Shown piece by piece: positions 44,831 to 54,732 of a stretch of DNA of 64,000 nucleotides. The notes beneath the pieces are model-generated. The model made no database searches and was not told the DNA's origin. It saw only the letters and a list, made by a program, of their open reading frames with translations. The position numbers and the translations under genes are program-made. Source of the DNA: Gordonia insulae (GTDB lineage Bacteria > Actinomycetota > Actinomycetes > Mycobacteriales > Mycobacteriaceae). How positions within the stretch are numbered: the first letter of the stretch is position 1; every line of letters begins with the position of its first letter. The stretch is taken from assembly GCF_003855095.1 (NCBI RefSeq), contig NZ_CP033972.1, forward strand, positions 1,550,001 to 1,614,000. Direction: 5' to 3'.

Positions 44831-46024
44831 TCAGGCCCCGGCGAGCGCGATCCCGGCCAGGGTCCGCACCCCGACCTCCAGCGCGCGCTCGTCGATGTCG
44901 AAGTTCGGTTGATGCAGGTCGACGCGGGGACTGATCCCGTCCCACACCCCGAGTCGGCCCATCGCGCCGGGCACGTGCTCCAGATACCACGAGAAATCCT
45001 CGCCGCCCGGTGACTGCGGTGTGTCGGCCACGGCGTTCGGACCCACCGCCGCGACGGCGTCGCGCATCACCTCGACGGCCGGCTCGTCGTTCACCACCGG
45101 CGGAACCCCGCGGAAGTACGACAGGTCGTAGCGCACGCCGAGTGGCGCGAGCAGTTCGCCGATCACCGATCGGATGAGTGGCTCGAGCTCGCCCCAGGTG
45201 TCGTGGTCACCGGTGCGGACGGTGCCACGGAGACGCCCTTCCTGCGGAATCGCATTCGGCGCGTTACCTGCGTGGGCGGCACCCCAGACCATCACCGTGC
45301 CCGATCTCGGGTCCAGCCGGCGGGACAGGATGCCGGGCAGACCGGTGATCACGGTGCCCATCGCGTAGACCAGGTCGCCGGTCAGATGCGGACGTGAGGT
45401 GTGTCCGCCTGCGGAGTGCAGCTGCAGATCGATGTGGTCGGCCGCCGAGGTCAGCGCGCCGGCACGCAGCCCGACCGAACCGACGGGCAGCTTGGGGTCG
45501 CAATGCAGCGCGAAGATCCGGCTGACACCGGTCATCACACCGGCCGCGACCGCGTCCAGCGCGCCCCCGGGCATGACCTCCTCGGCCGGCTGGAAGATCA
45601 GCCGCACACCGACGGGCAGCTCGTCGAGCGACGCCAGCAGGTGCGCCACGCCGATGAGGATCGCGGTGTGTGCGTCATGGCCGCACGCGTGCGAGACACC
45701 TTCGACGGTGGAGCTGAACGGCAACCCGGTGTGCTCGGTGATCGGCAGCGCGTCCATGTCCGCACGCAGCGCGATGCGCGGTTGGTCGCCGGACCCGATG
45801 TCACACACCACGCCGGTGCCGAGCGGCAGCCGCCGCGGCGTCAGACCGGCAGCGGTGAGTTCGGCCATCACCAGCTCCGTGGTGTTGACCTCCTGCCGGG
45901 ACAGTTCCGGCAGCGCGTGGATCCGGCGGCGCCACCCGACGACGTCGGATCCGTGCGCCGCCCACCATGCCCCGATCACATCGCGGGGCACCACCGTGTG
46001 GATTCCGCGCTCACCGACGGCCAT
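44831..46024 (-). CDS. M20-family amidohydrolase (AmiA1/AmiB1-like)
   Basis: A 397-aa zinc peptidase/amidohydrolase with ACGHDAHT, the FQPAEE catalytic Glu and the DxD segment ALRADMDALP. It hydrolyses N-acyl or N-carbamoyl amino acids or similar amides; substrate unknown. M. tuberculosis has two tandem copies (amiA1, amiB1) in this position, here only one. It follows the enoyl-CoA hydratase-like gene by 12 nt on the same strand. Confidence 0.9.
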   Translation of the reverse strand: MAVGERGIHTVVPRDVIGAWWAAHGSDVVGWRRRIHALPELSRQEVNTTELVMAELTAAGLTPRRLPLGTGVVCDIGSGDQPRIALRADMDALPITEHTGLPFSSTVEGVSHACGHDAHTAILIGVAHLLASLDELPVGVRLIFQPAEEVMPGGALDAVAAGVMTGVSRIFALHCDPKLPVGSVGLRAGALTSAADHIDLQLHSAGGHTSRPHLTGDLVYAMGTVITGLPGILSRRLDPRSGTVMVWGAAHAGNAPNAIPQEGRLRGTVRTGDHDTWGELEPLIRSVIGELLAPLGVRYDLSYFRGVPPVVNDEPAVEVMRDAVAAVGPNAVADTPQSPGGEDFSWYLEHVPGAMGRLGVWDGISPRVDLHQPNFDIDERALEVGVRTLAGIALAGA

Positions 46025-46036
46025 CGCGCTCGTCCC

Positions 46037-46735
46037 TCACAACACGGTCGGCGGGGTCGTGGTCTGCAGGTCGTCGATCAGCGGCTGGCGCAGCCCCCGC
46101 TTGATGAGACCGAGGTTCGGTCCGCACAGCGGAGCGCGCTCGGCGGCGATCTCCCGCGCCCGGTCGAGCAGCCCGTCCACCTCGACCGCCTCCTCCATGA
46201 TCCCGGCGGCCACGGCATCTGCGGCACCGTAGCGTCGCGAGGTCAGCATCGCCTCGGTGGCCGCGGCGTCGGTGAGCCGGGTCCGGATGAGTGAACTCAT
46301 GCCGCGGGTGAACGGCATCCCGAGTGCGGCCTCCGGCAGTGACCAGAACCCGCGCTCGGTCCGCATCACCCGGACGTCCGCGCACACGGCCAACATCGCG
46401 CCCGCGCCGAAGGCGTGACCGTTGACGGCGGCGACGGTCGGCACCGGGAGGGTGAGGAGCTTGACGTACAGCTCGTGCACACGGTCGAGGTAGCGCGGCA
46501 GACCGCTCGCGTTGGCCGCGACGTAGTCGACGTCGAGGCCGTTGGTGAAGAACTTGCCGGTGGCGGTGATCACCAACGGCTTCGACGGCTCGCTCGCCAC
46601 CCGGTCGAGCAGCCCGGCGACCGCGTCGATCCACTCGAGACGGAACCGGTTGTCCGGGTTGGCCTCGTCGAGTTCGACACCCTCGGTACCGAGATAGAGC
46701 TCGGTGACATCGCCTACAGAACTGAGAAACGGCAT
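46037..46735 (-). CDS. Enoyl-CoA hydratase/isomerase family protein
   Basis: A 232-aa crotonase-fold protein, closest in feel to delta3-delta2-enoyl-CoA isomerases. The oxyanion-hole segments GKFFTNGLDVDY and NGHAFGAGAMLA and a WSLPEAALGM helix with a candidate catalytic Glu are visible. Probably co-transcribed with the amidohydrolase. Specific reaction uncertain. Confidence 0.85.
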   Translation of the reverse strand: MPFLSSVGDVTELYLGTEGVELDEANPDNRFRLEWIDAVAGLLDRVASEPSKPLVITATGKFFTNGLDVDYVAANASGLPRYLDRVHELYVKLLTLPVPTVAAVNGHAFGAGAMLAVCADVRVMRTERGFWSLPEAALGMPFTRGMSSLIRTRLTDAAATEAMLTSRRYGAADAVAAGIMEEAVEVDGLLDRAREIAAERAPLCGPNLGLIKRGLRQPLIDDLQTTTPPTVL

Positions 46736-46770
46736 GTAGGAACCATATCGCCGGGCATTAGGGTTGGCCC

Positions 46771-47574
46771 ATGGACCCCACCGCCGACGCCGATGCCGCC
46801 GCCGTCGCGGCCGCGGCGACCATCGCCGCCGAGACCGACTGCTCCGCCCACGACGTCGCCGTGGTCCTGGGCTCCGGCTGGGCGCCGGCGGCCGCCGCCT
46901 TCGGCGCCCCGATCGCGAGCGTGCCGATGTCGTCGCTACCCGGCTTCACCCCGCCCGCGGCCGCCGGTCACGGAGGTGTCGTGCACTCGGTGCACATCGG
47001 CGACCGGCGCGTGCTGATCCTGCTGGGGCGTATCCACGCCTATGAGGGCCACGACCTCGCGCGGGTGGTGCATCCGGTCCGGACCGCGGCCGCGGCCGGC
47101 GCGCACACGATCGTGCTGACCAACGCGGCAGGTGGACTCCGCGACGACATGTCGGTGGGCCAACCCGTGCTCATCAGCGATCACCTGAACCTGACCGCAC
47201 GCTCTCCGCTCGTCGGCGCACGGTTCGTCGACCTGGTGGACGCCTATTCGCCCAGGCTCCGGGAGATCGCACGACGCTCGGACGCCTCGCTCGCCGAGGG
47301 CGTCTACGCCGGGTTGCCCGGGCCGCACTACGAGACGCCCGCCGAGATCCGCATGCTGCGCACGCTCGGCGCCGACCTGGTCGGGATGTCCACGGTGCAC
47401 GAGACCATTGCCGCCCGGGCGGCCGGCATGAACGTCCTCGGGATGTCGCTGGTGACCAACCTCGCCGCCGGGATGACCGGGGAACCGTTGAGCCACAACG
47501 AGGTCCTCGAGGTCGGCAACGCGTCGGCGACGCGGATGGGTGAGCTGCTCGCCTCGATCGTCGCCGAGCTCTGA
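46771..47574 (+). CDS. deoD: Purine nucleoside phosphorylase
   Basis: A 267-aa trimeric-type PNP that splits inosine or guanosine to the base and ribose-1-phosphate. Motifs: [34 protein letters not shown] (in two overlapping parts), GMSTVHETI and the Asn of SLVTNLAAG. Followed at once by the phosphopentose-type mutase gene, which can process its sugar phosphate. Divergent from the enoyl-CoA hydratase-like gene. Confidence 0.94.
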   Translation: MDPTADADAAAVAAAATIAAETDCSAHDVAVVLGSGWAPAAAAFGAPIASVPMSSLPGFTPPAAAGHGGVVHSVHIGDRRVLILLGRIHAYEGHDLARVVHPVRTAAAAGAHTIVLTNAAGGLRDDMSVGQPVLISDHLNLTARSPLVGARFVDLVDAYSPRLREIARRSDASLAEGVYAGLPGPHYETPAEIRMLRTLGADLVGMSTVHETIAARAAGMNVLGMSLVTNLAAGMTGEPLSHNEVLEVGNASATRMGELLASIVAEL

Positions 47575-47576
47575 GC

Positions 47577-49208
47577 ATGTCGACCATCGATCCGGATGAC
47601 TGGATCGCCGCCGACCCCGATCCCGGCACCCGCGCCGAACTGTCCCGGCTCGGCCCCGACGCACTCGCCGAACGTTTCACCGACACACTGCATTTCGGTA
47701 CGGCCGGGCTGCGCGGTCCGGTCCGCGCCGGACCCAACGGGATGAACGTGGCCGTGGTGACCCGCACGACCTGGGCACTGGGCCGGTTTCTCCTGGGTCA
47801 CGGGCACGAAGGCGCGACGGTCGTCGTCGGACGTGACGCCCGGCACGGTTCCGCCGCATTCGCCACGGCGGCAGCGCAAGTGCTCACCGCACAGGGATTC
47901 GACGTGGTCACCCTGGCCGGGCCGGGACCGACCCCACTGGTGGCCTTCGCGTGCCGTGACCTCGGCGCGGCGTGCGCGATCACGGTGACCGCGTCCCACA
48001 ACCCACCGGACGACAACGGGTACAAGGTCTACCTCGCCGGCGGAGCGCAGCTCATCCCACCTGCGGATCAGGAGATCGAAGACCTGATCGCCACCGCTCC
48101 GGCCGCGAACACCATTGCCCGCCAACATGTCTCGCCGGACTCCCGGGCACAGATGAACACCGCCCGCTACCTCGACCGGCTGAGTGCGCGATTCGGAAGC
48201 GTTCATCGATCCCCGGTGCGCATCGCGCTCACCGCGATGCACGGGGTGGGCGGGGCACTCGCGCTCCGCGCGCTTCGCCGCGCCGGGTTCGCCGACATCC
48301 ATGTCGTCGCCGAGCAATTCGCCCCCGATCCCGACTTCCCCACCGTACGGTTCCCCAATCCCGAGGAACCCGGAGCGGCCGATCGCGTACTCGCGCTCGC
48401 CCGACGCATCGACGCGGACCTCGCGATCGCCCTCGACCCCGACGCCGACCGCTGCGCGATCGGCGCGCGCGTGCACGGTGGATGGCGCATGCTGACCGGC
48501 GACGAGACCGGGGCGCTGCTCGGGTCCCAACTGTTGTCCACCACCGAGCTGGCCGCGCCGATCGTCGCGAACACCATCGTGTCCGGCTCCCTCCTCCCGG
48601 CCGTCGCACGGGCCGCGGGAGTCCGGCACGTCCGGACGTTGACGGGCTTCAAATGGCTCGTTCGCGCCGGGGAACCCCTGCTGTACGCCTACGAGGAGGC
48701 GATCGGGCATTGCGTGGACCCGGTCGGCGTCCGCGACAAGGACGGCATCGGTGCGGCCGTCGTGGCGGCGAAACTGACCCACGAACTGATCGGAACACGC
48801 TCCGATCTGTCGGGGGCGCTCGACGACCTCGCCCGCCGACACGGCGTGCACGTCACCACGCAACGCTCGATCCGGTTGACCGATCCGGCGGAGATCACCG
48901 AACTGATGACGCGGCTGCGCACCGCACCGCCCCGTTCGCTCGCCGGCGTGCCGGTGCGGAGCGAGGACTTCGCCGCGCGCACCGACGCGCTACGCACCGA
49001 TGCGGTCGAACTGACCGGGACGGCAACCGACGGGACGTCGCTGCGGGTGATGGCACGGCCGTCGGGTACCGAACCGAAACTGAAGTACTACCTCGAGGTC
49101 GTCGCGGCTCCGCACCGAGACCACCGCGGAGACGATCTGGCCGGCGTCGGTGCCGAACTGCACGACCTGGCCGCCCGCATCGCGGCGGAGTTGCCCCCAG
49201 GCGCGTGA
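47577..49208 (+). CDS. pmmB: Phosphomannomutase/phosphoglucomutase family protein
   Basis: A 543-aa alpha-D-phosphohexomutase with the phosphoserine loop TVTASHNPPDDNGYKVY, the metal loop DPDADRCAIG and the sugar-binding GEEAI-like YEEAIGHCV. It lies 2 nt after PNP, so it likely converts ribose-1-phosphate to ribose-5-phosphate as in PNP-associated phosphopentomutases; the PmmB name follows the tuberculosis gene in this position. Confidence 0.9.
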   Translation: MSTIDPDDWIAADPDPGTRAELSRLGPDALAERFTDTLHFGTAGLRGPVRAGPNGMNVAVVTRTTWALGRFLLGHGHEGATVVVGRDARHGSAAFATAAAQVLTAQGFDVVTLAGPGPTPLVAFACRDLGAACAITVTASHNPPDDNGYKVYLAGGAQLIPPADQEIEDLIATAPAANTIARQHVSPDSRAQMNTARYLDRLSARFGSVHRSPVRIALTAMHGVGGALALRALRRAGFADIHVVAEQFAPDPDFPTVRFPNPEEPGAADRVLALARRIDADLAIALDPDADRCAIGARVHGGWRMLTGDETGALLGSQLLSTTELAAPIVANTIVSGSLLPAVARAAGVRHVRTLTGFKWLVRAGEPLLYAYEEAIGHCVDPVGVRDKDGIGAAVVAAKLTHELIGTRSDLSGALDDLARRHGVHVTTQRSIRLTDPAEITELMTRLRTAPPRSLAGVPVRSEDFAARTDALRTDAVELTGTATDGTSLRVMARPSGTEPKLKYYLEVVAAPHRDHRGDDLAGVGAELHDLAARIAAELPPGA

Positions 49209-49214
49209 TCGCCC

Positions 49215-50033
49215 GTGGACGGGCTGGCTACCGTGATCGTCGTGCACTCGATCTCTGACCCGATCCTGGACGCGGCGAACATCGACGTGGTCCGCAACGG
49301 CCGACCCCTCCTGCACGACGTGTCGTTGCGGGTCGAGCCCGGCGAACACTGGGCTCTGCTGGGCCCCAACGGCGCGGGCAAATCCACCCTGATGACGATC
49401 CTGGGCGCGCGCGGCCACCCGACCACCGGCACCGTCGACGTCCTGGGCAAACGACTCGGCCGCGTCGACATGCGCGAATTGCGCACGCACATCGGACATG
49501 TCGACCCGCGGTGGCGCATCGATCTCCCGCTCACCGCACACGAGGTGGTGCTCACCGGCCTCACCAACACACCCGAGCTCGACCGCCGGCACGTCTACAC
49601 GGAGGCCGAGCACCGTCACGCCGACGACCTCCTGGCCCTGCTCGGCATGACCTCCCGACGCGATTCGGTGTGGCCGGTGATGAGTCAGGGTGAACGCGGT
49701 CGCACCCTGATCGCGCGCGCCCTGATGCCGCGGCCCGACCTGCTGCTGCTCGACGAGCCCGCCACCGGCCTCGACCTGGCCGCCCGCGAGAAGCTCCTGA
49801 GCGGCATCGACCAGTTGCGCTCCGAGGTGCCCGGCCTGGCGAGCGTGCTGGTGACCCACCATCTGGAGGATCTGCCGACCAGTACGAGTCACGCGATGCT
49901 GCTGCGCGACGGCGAGGTGATCGCCGCCGGGATCGTCGACGAGGCGCTCACCTCCTCGACCATCAGCTCGTGCTTCGACCACGACGTGGTGGTCCGCCGG
50001 GCCGACGGCCGATGGGCGGCGGTCGCCGCCTGA
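49215..50033 (+). CDS. ABC transporter ATP-binding protein (ModF/YlmA-like)
   Basis: A 272-aa ATPase: Walker A GPNGAGKST, signature MSQGERGR (the LSGGQ equivalent), Walker B LLLLDEP, and a switch His in LVTHHLEDLP. No permease is encoded nearby, typical of the YlmA/ModF cytosolic group. It starts 6 nt after pmmB with GTG, though a further GTG near 49242 would fit too. Not part of the M. tuberculosis order I recall. Confidence 0.85.
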   Translation: MDGLATVIVVHSISDPILDAANIDVVRNGRPLLHDVSLRVEPGEHWALLGPNGAGKSTLMTILGARGHPTTGTVDVLGKRLGRVDMRELRTHIGHVDPRWRIDLPLTAHEVVLTGLTNTPELDRRHVYTEAEHRHADDLLALLGMTSRRDSVWPVMSQGERGRTLIARALMPRPDLLLLDEPATGLDLAAREKLLSGIDQLRSEVPGLASVLVTHHLEDLPTSTSHAMLLRDGEVIAAGIVDEALTSSTISSCFDHDVVVRRADGRWAAVAA

Positions 50034-50045
50034 TCCGCGACCCCG

Positions 50046-50669
50046 TCAGCGGGGTCCGAACTGGCGATCACCGGCGTCGCCGAGTCCCGGCACGATGTAG
50101 GCGACGTCATCGAGCCCCTCGTCCACGGCCGCCACCACCAGACGCACCGGATGAGCGGAGTTCTCCAGCGCCGCGACCCCCTCGGGAGCCGCGACGACGC
50201 ACACCGCGGTGATGTCGTCGGCGTTGCGGGCAACGAGGAGCTCGATGGTGTGCAGCATCGAACCGCCGGTGGCCAGCATCGGGTCGAGGACGAACACGGG
50301 CAGCCCGGACAGGTCGTCGGGCAGGGACTCCAGGTATGGCACCGGTTTCGCGGTCGCCTCGTCCCGCGCGATCCCGACGAATCCGACGTGGGCCTCGGGC
50401 ACCATCGCGTGGGCCTGCTCCACCATGCCCAGCCCGGCGCGCAGAACCGGCACCAGCAGCGGCGGTGTGGCCAACCGGGTGCCCTCGCAACCGACCAACG
50501 GGGTCTCTATCGGAAACGACTCCGACGGCGCCTGCGAGAGCGCCTCGTAGATGAGCATCTGCGTCAGATCCGACAGTGCGGCGCGGAATCGCGCGTTGTC
50601 GGTGGCCTTGTCCCTCATCGTGGTCAGGCGTGCGGCCGCGAGCGGGTGATCGACGATCTGTACCTGCAT
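50046..50669 (-). CDS. upp: Uracil phosphoribosyltransferase
   Basis: A 207-aa salvage enzyme making UMP from uracil and PRPP. The PRPP loop [12 protein letters not shown] and a C-terminal uracil-binding [12 protein letters not shown] are intact. Convergent with the ABC ATPase gene (12-nt gap) and divergent from the type VII pair. Confidence 0.96.
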   Translation of the reverse strand: MQVQIVDHPLAAARLTTMRDKATDNARFRAALSDLTQMLIYEALSQAPSESFPIETPLVGCEGTRLATPPLLVPVLRAGLGMVEQAHAMVPEAHVGFVGIARDEATAKPVPYLESLPDDLSGLPVFVLDPMLATGGSMLHTIELLVARNADDITAVCVVAAPEGVAALENSAHPVRLVVAAVDEGLDDVAYIVPGLGDAGDRQFGPR

Positions 50670-50718
50670 GGCATCAGACTAGGTGGAACCGGACCCGACG
50701 GCCGCGCGTCAGAAATAC

Positions 50719-51045
50719 ATGACCGAGGTAACCGCCAACCCCCACGCACTGGACGCGTACGCGCGCGGCCAGCAATCCGCCGCCGGACAGATTCGCGCGC
50801 AGGTCGCCCACCAGCGCGGCGACATCGGTGCACTCACCACGACATTCGGCGTCATCGGTGCCGACTTCCTGTCGGCCACCGCCTACGTCCTCGACGGTCG
50901 GGCCCGCACGCTGGACACGGTCGCACAACGCCATGCCGACCAGGACGCCGGCACGCGATCCGCCGCCCGCGCCTATGTCGACGCCGACGACGTCAACGCC
51001 GCGCGGATGCCGTCGGCGGGCCCCGATCGGGAGCTGCGACTCTGA
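50719..51045 (+). CDS. EspC-like type VII secretion substrate
   Basis: A 108-aa helical-hairpin protein without disulfides. Its C-terminal helix carries Tyr86-x3-Asp90 (AYVDADD), the YxxxD/E general signal for type VII secretion. The sequence resembles DUF2580/EspC-type ESX-associated proteins. ATG 50719 fits the family length; GTG 50683 would add 12 residues. Its stop overlaps the next start (TGATG), and the partner carries a WXG motif, so the two probably form a co-folded secreted heterodimer. No ESX core genes are in the window. Confidence 0.75.
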   Translation: MTEVTANPHALDAYARGQQSAAGQIRAQVAHQRGDIGALTTTFGVIGADFLSATAYVLDGRARTLDTVAQRHADQDAGTRSAARAYVDADDVNAARMPSAGPDRELRL

Positions 51046-51980
51046 TGCTCACCATCGACATCCTCATCGCGCCCCTGCGCATCATGATCACCGCGCTCGG
51101 CACCGGCGTCCTCCCGCCCGGCAACCCCGCCGACCGTCTGCGTTCGGCGCAACCGCACCTCGAACAGATCCGGCAGGGGTCGACGACGGCGACGCGCGAG
51201 GTGGCACGGGACTGGCGGGGCACCGGCGCCGACGGTGCGATCGCGGCCGCCGACCGCACCCACCGCACGATGGCCGGTGTCACCGACGACAGTGCGGCGA
51301 TCGCCGCGCTCATCGAGGATGCCGGTGCGAAGGTGAAGGTCGCCGCCGATCAACTCGGCGGGCTGATCGACTCCTTCCAGCGCGCGGCCTCCGCGCTCGG
51401 GCCGACGCTGTTCACACCGCAGGGCGTCGCGATGATCCTGCCGGTCGCCCTCGAGCACATCGCGCGGGGCATGCAGATCGTCGGCCGGACCCAGGCCGAG
51501 TTGCAGTCCGACACCGACCGGATGATGGCCCTCGCCCGCACCACCACACCGGCGGAGGTCGGTGGTCTGTCCACCGGTCCGGCCAAGGGCGGCATCCCCA
51601 TCACCCTCCCCGACGGGTCGATCGCCTACGCCCCCGACCAGCGCGCCGCCACGGCGGTCCGCGCCGCACTCAGTCAGCAGGGTGTCCCGTATGTGTGGGG
51701 CGGCACCACACCGGACGGCTTCGACTGCAGCGGATTCACGCAATGGTCTTATCGCCAGGCCGGCGTGGAGCTGCCGCGTCTCGCACAGGATCAGGACACC
51801 GCGGGATATCCGGTGAGTCAGGGCGATCTGCGCCCCGGCGACCTCGCCGTGTGGGACGGGCATGTCGCCATGTACGTCGGGAACGACCAACTCGTCGAGG
51901 CCGGCAGTCCGGTCGGTGTATCGCCGTTGCGCACCACGAATGCCGGTCAGGGCTTCCAGGGATTCTTCCGGCCCCGATGA
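51045..51980 (+). CDS. WXG-domain NlpC/P60 peptidoglycan hydrolase
   Basis: A 311-aa fusion: an N-terminal WXG100-like helical domain with Trp57-Arg-Gly59, a linker, then an NlpC/P60 domain (about 195-311) with Cys228 (DCSGF), His273 (DGHVAMYVG) and Glu285, the same 12-residue His-Glu spacing as RipA. It probably cleaves peptide stems of peptidoglycan. There is no Sec signal; secretion is expected through an ESX system with its upstream YxxxD partner. Role could be cell-wall remodelling or interbacterial competition; no immunity protein is recognised. Confidence 0.85.
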   Translation: MLTIDILIAPLRIMITALGTGVLPPGNPADRLRSAQPHLEQIRQGSTTATREVARDWRGTGADGAIAAADRTHRTMAGVTDDSAAIAALIEDAGAKVKVAADQLGGLIDSFQRAASALGPTLFTPQGVAMILPVALEHIARGMQIVGRTQAELQSDTDRMMALARTTTPAEVGGLSTGPAKGGIPITLPDGSIAYAPDQRAATAVRAALSQQGVPYVWGGTTPDGFDCSGFTQWSYRQAGVELPRLAQDQDTAGYPVSQGDLRPGDLAVWDGHVAMYVGNDQLVEAGSPVGVSPLRTTNAGQGFQGFFRPR

Positions 51981-52078
51981 TCACCGCGGGGTTCACCACA
52001 GGCCCACGACGGGCGTTCACTCCCTCGACGCAGGGGCGCTACCCGAGTTCACAGGTCGCATCGCTACGCTGTGTCCTC

Positions 52079-53374
52079 ATGGCCGGAGACATCGTCCCCA
52101 TCGAGCTCGGACTCACCGACGGAAACATCTTCACCCTCTGGGCACCCCGGTGGCGTGAGGATGACGACGAGTGGGAGGCATTTCTCGGCCTCGACGAGGA
52201 CCTCTACGGCTTCCCGGGGGTCGCCGAGCTCACCGCGTTCATCCGCAACGACGACGACAACGATCTCGTCGACCATCCGGCATGGCCCACCGTGGTCGGG
52301 CTGCAGGCCGACGAACTGGTCCCCGACGACAAGCACACCTACGACCTGGTCGGGGTACCCGAGCTCGCCGCCGAGGACCCCACGCCGGAGGTCATCGCCG
52401 AGCTCGAGGATGCGCTGGAGATCGTCCGCATCCTCGGTGAGGTCTGCGAACTGACCGTCATCACCAAGTTCTTCAACGGGAACCCGATCCTCGGTGCCGT
52501 GACCACCGGTACGCGCAACTTCGTCGGCCGCGACGGCGTGGACCTCTGGGTCCGGATCGGCCGCTTGATCGCCAAGCACTGGGACGACGTGATCGACGCG
52601 GTCGACGATGTGATCACCACGCCGAAGGTCGATGCCGCCGCAGTCGTGACCGCCGAGGCCGAACTCGAGGCCGCGGAGTCCGCCGAGGACGAAGACGAGC
52701 CCGTCGACGACGAGTTGGAGATCGTCGAAGGACACGCCGACGAGAACGGTGAATCCGACGAGTCCGACGACGACCTCGACGACGACACCGATGACGACGA
52801 GGACGACGACGAGATCGACGACGACGACTTCTGGGCCGGCGTCGGCATCGATCCGATCAAGATCGTGACCGGCGACGGTGAATACCTCTCGCTGCGCTGC
52901 TATCTCGGCGACGACCCGGTGTTCCTCGGCACCGACGGAAAGATCTTCGTGTTCACGTCGGCGCGGTCGCTGAGTCGATTCCTGGCCGATTCCGACGACC
53001 ACGATCTCGCCGACGTGTCGACCTTCGACGAGGTGCGCACCGCGGCGACCGACGGCTCACTCGAGTTCGACGTCATCGACGACAACGTCTACGTGCTGCC
53101 CGGCCTCGCCGACGACATCACCGACGGACCCCGACGGATCGATCGGAACCAGCTCGACCTCGCCGTCGAATTGCTCACCGATGCCGCCGACTACGCCGAG
53201 GACGAGGCCGTCAACGAGGCGCTCGGCTCCACGACTCCGCTCGGCTGGTTCGTCGACTACGCGATCAACCCGGATCCCAAGCGGCTCGCGCCGAGCCCGC
53301 CGTTCGACAACGAGTCGGATGCCTGGCGCGCGCTGGTGCACGACTTCGAGGGCCGGCTGGTCAAGAAGTCGTGA
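52079..53374 (+). CDS. Conserved actinobacterial acidic protein (Rv3311-like)
   Basis: A 431-aa cytosolic protein with two similar halves, each starting with a short WAPRW/SLRCYLGD-type strand and containing D-DHDLVD/D-DHDLADVS, joined by a strongly acidic linker (about residues 205-258; runs of Asp and Glu) before FWAGVGIDPIKIVTG. It matches the Rv3311 family by recollection; some databases call it primosomal protein, which I cannot support. Function unknown. Confidence 0.8.
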   Translation: MAGDIVPIELGLTDGNIFTLWAPRWREDDDEWEAFLGLDEDLYGFPGVAELTAFIRNDDDNDLVDHPAWPTVVGLQADELVPDDKHTYDLVGVPELAAEDPTPEVIAELEDALEIVRILGEVCELTVITKFFNGNPILGAVTTGTRNFVGRDGVDLWVRIGRLIAKHWDDVIDAVDDVITTPKVDAAAVVTAEAELEAAESAEDEDEPVDDELEIVEGHADENGESDESDDDLDDDTDDDEDDDEIDDDDFWAGVGIDPIKIVTGDGEYLSLRCYLGDDPVFLGTDGKIFVFTSARSLSRFLADSDDHDLADVSTFDEVRTAATDGSLEFDVIDDNVYVLPGLADDITDGPRRIDRNQLDLAVELLTDAADYAEDEAVNEALGSTTPLGWFVDYAINPDPKRLAPSPPFDNESDAWRALVHDFEGRLVKKS

Positions 53375-53386
53375 CGGCCCCGGCCG

Positions 53387-53535
53387 AGCGCACCACCCGC
53401 CCCCGCTGATCCAACCCGCTGATCGAGTAGGTTCCGAGCGCAGCGCACCACCCGCCCCCGCTGATCGAGTAGGTTCCGAGCGCAGCCCCCCCGCTGATCG
53501 AGTAGGTTCCGAGCGCAGCGAGGCACCGTATCGAG
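53387..53535. repeat. Tandem REP-like element array
   Basis: Three copies of GCTGATCGAGTAGGTTCCGA begin at 53418, 53460 and 53493, joined by GCGCAGCG-type spacers, plus a degenerate piece at 53387-53410. The last copy extends to GTATCGAGATC, completing the element. The reverse complement aligns with the repeat at 10916-10962. It sits between convergent genes. Confidence 0.85.
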
Positions 53536-53592
53536 ATCACCGCAGCCGAAACGTGCGGAAGGCGCGTCACGAAGAGGCCGCCGATCCCTCGG

Positions 53593-54732
53593 TCAGCCCA
53601 GCAACACCGCATATCCCGGCTTGATGACGTCGTCGATCAACGCGAGTCGCTCGTCGAAATGGATGAACGCCGACTTCATCGCGTTCACCGTGAACCGCTC
53701 GAAATCCGCCCAGCCGTAACCGAACTGCTGGGCAAGCCGATAGAACTCCTTGCTCATCGTGGTGTCGCTCATGAGCCGGTTGTCGGTGTTGACCGTCACG
53801 CGGAACCGCAGCCGCGCAAGGACATTGAACGGATGCTCGGCGATCGAGTTGACCGCCCCGGTCTGCACGTTGGAGCTCGGGCACAGCTCCAGCGGGATGC
53901 GCTTGTCCCGCACGATGTTCGCGATCTGCCCGAGCTCCGCCCCCTCGAACGACTCGGCGGCGAGGTCGGCACCCTCGGGCAGCGTGATGTCGTCGATCAC
54001 CCGGACACCGTGACCGAGGCGATCCGTACCGCAGAAGGCGATCGCCTCATGGATCGACGGCAGACCGAAGGCCTCACCCGCGTGAATGGTGAAGTGGGCG
54101 TTGTTGGCCCGCATGAACTCGAACGCATCGAGATGTCGCGTCGGCGGGTGACCGGCCTCGGCACCGGCGATGTCGAAACCCACCACCCCGGCATCGCGGT
54201 AGCGCACGGCCAGCTCGGCGATCTCGCGCGACCGCGCGGCATGGCGCATCGCGGTGACCAGACAGCGCACCATGATCGGCCGCCCCGCCGCCGCGGCCTG
54301 CGCCTCGCCCTCGGCGAAGCCCGCGAGTACCGCCTCGACGACCTCGTCCAGGGGCATCCCGCGCTCGAGGTGTTGTTCGGGCGCGTAGCGCACCTCGGCG
54401 TAGACGACGCCGTCGGCGGCGAGGTCCTCGACACATTCGCGCGCCACCCGCGCCAGCGCCGACGGCGTCTGCATCACGGCGACCGTGTGCGCAAAGGTCT
54501 CGAGATACCGCTCCAGCGAGCCGCTGTCGGCGGCATCGCGGAACCACGTGCCCAGCGACTCCGCGTCGGCGGCGGGCAGGTCCGCGTACTCCACTTCGCG
54601 GGCGAGCTCGAGGACCGTCGCCGGGCGTAACCCGCCGTCGAGGTGATCGTGCAGCAGCACCTTCGGGGCGAGGGAGATGTTCGGCAGGTCGAGCGGGCGA
54701 CCGGTCGGGGGTGTCGAATCCACGGGCGTCAT
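53593..54732 (-). CDS. add: Adenosine deaminase
   Basis: A 379-aa amidohydrolase fold enzyme deaminating adenosine. Zinc ligands and catalytic residues are seen in [33 protein letters not shown] and VNTDN. It overlaps deoA by 4 nt and is the last gene of the cdd-deoA-add salvage operon. Confidence 0.96.
   Translation of the reverse strand: MTPVDSTPPTGRPLDLPNISLAPKVLLHDHLDGGLRPATVLELAREVEYADLPAADAESLGTWFRDAADSGSLERYLETFAHTVAVMQTPSALARVARECVEDLAADGVVYAEVRYAPEQHLERGMPLDEVVEAVLAGFAEGEAQAAAAGRPIMVRCLVTAMRHAARSREIAELAVRYRDAGVVGFDIAGAEAGHPPTRHLDAFEFMRANNAHFTIHAGEAFGLPSIHEAIAFCGTDRLGHGVRVIDDITLPEGADLAAESFEGAELGQIANIVRDKRIPLELCPSSNVQTGAVNSIAEHPFNVLARLRFRVTVNTDNRLMSDTTMSKEFYRLAQQFGYGWADFERFTVNAMKSAFIHFDERLALIDDVIKPGYAVLLG

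Noticed and set aside
49215..50033. ABC ATPase as half of a drug exporter with a missing permease
   Set aside because: The motifs match the stand-alone cytosolic YlmA/ModF group, and no truncated permease is adjacent.
53387..53535. CRISPR array from the short repeats
   Set aside because: Only three copies, variable and very short spacers, no cas genes; it is a REP-like array.
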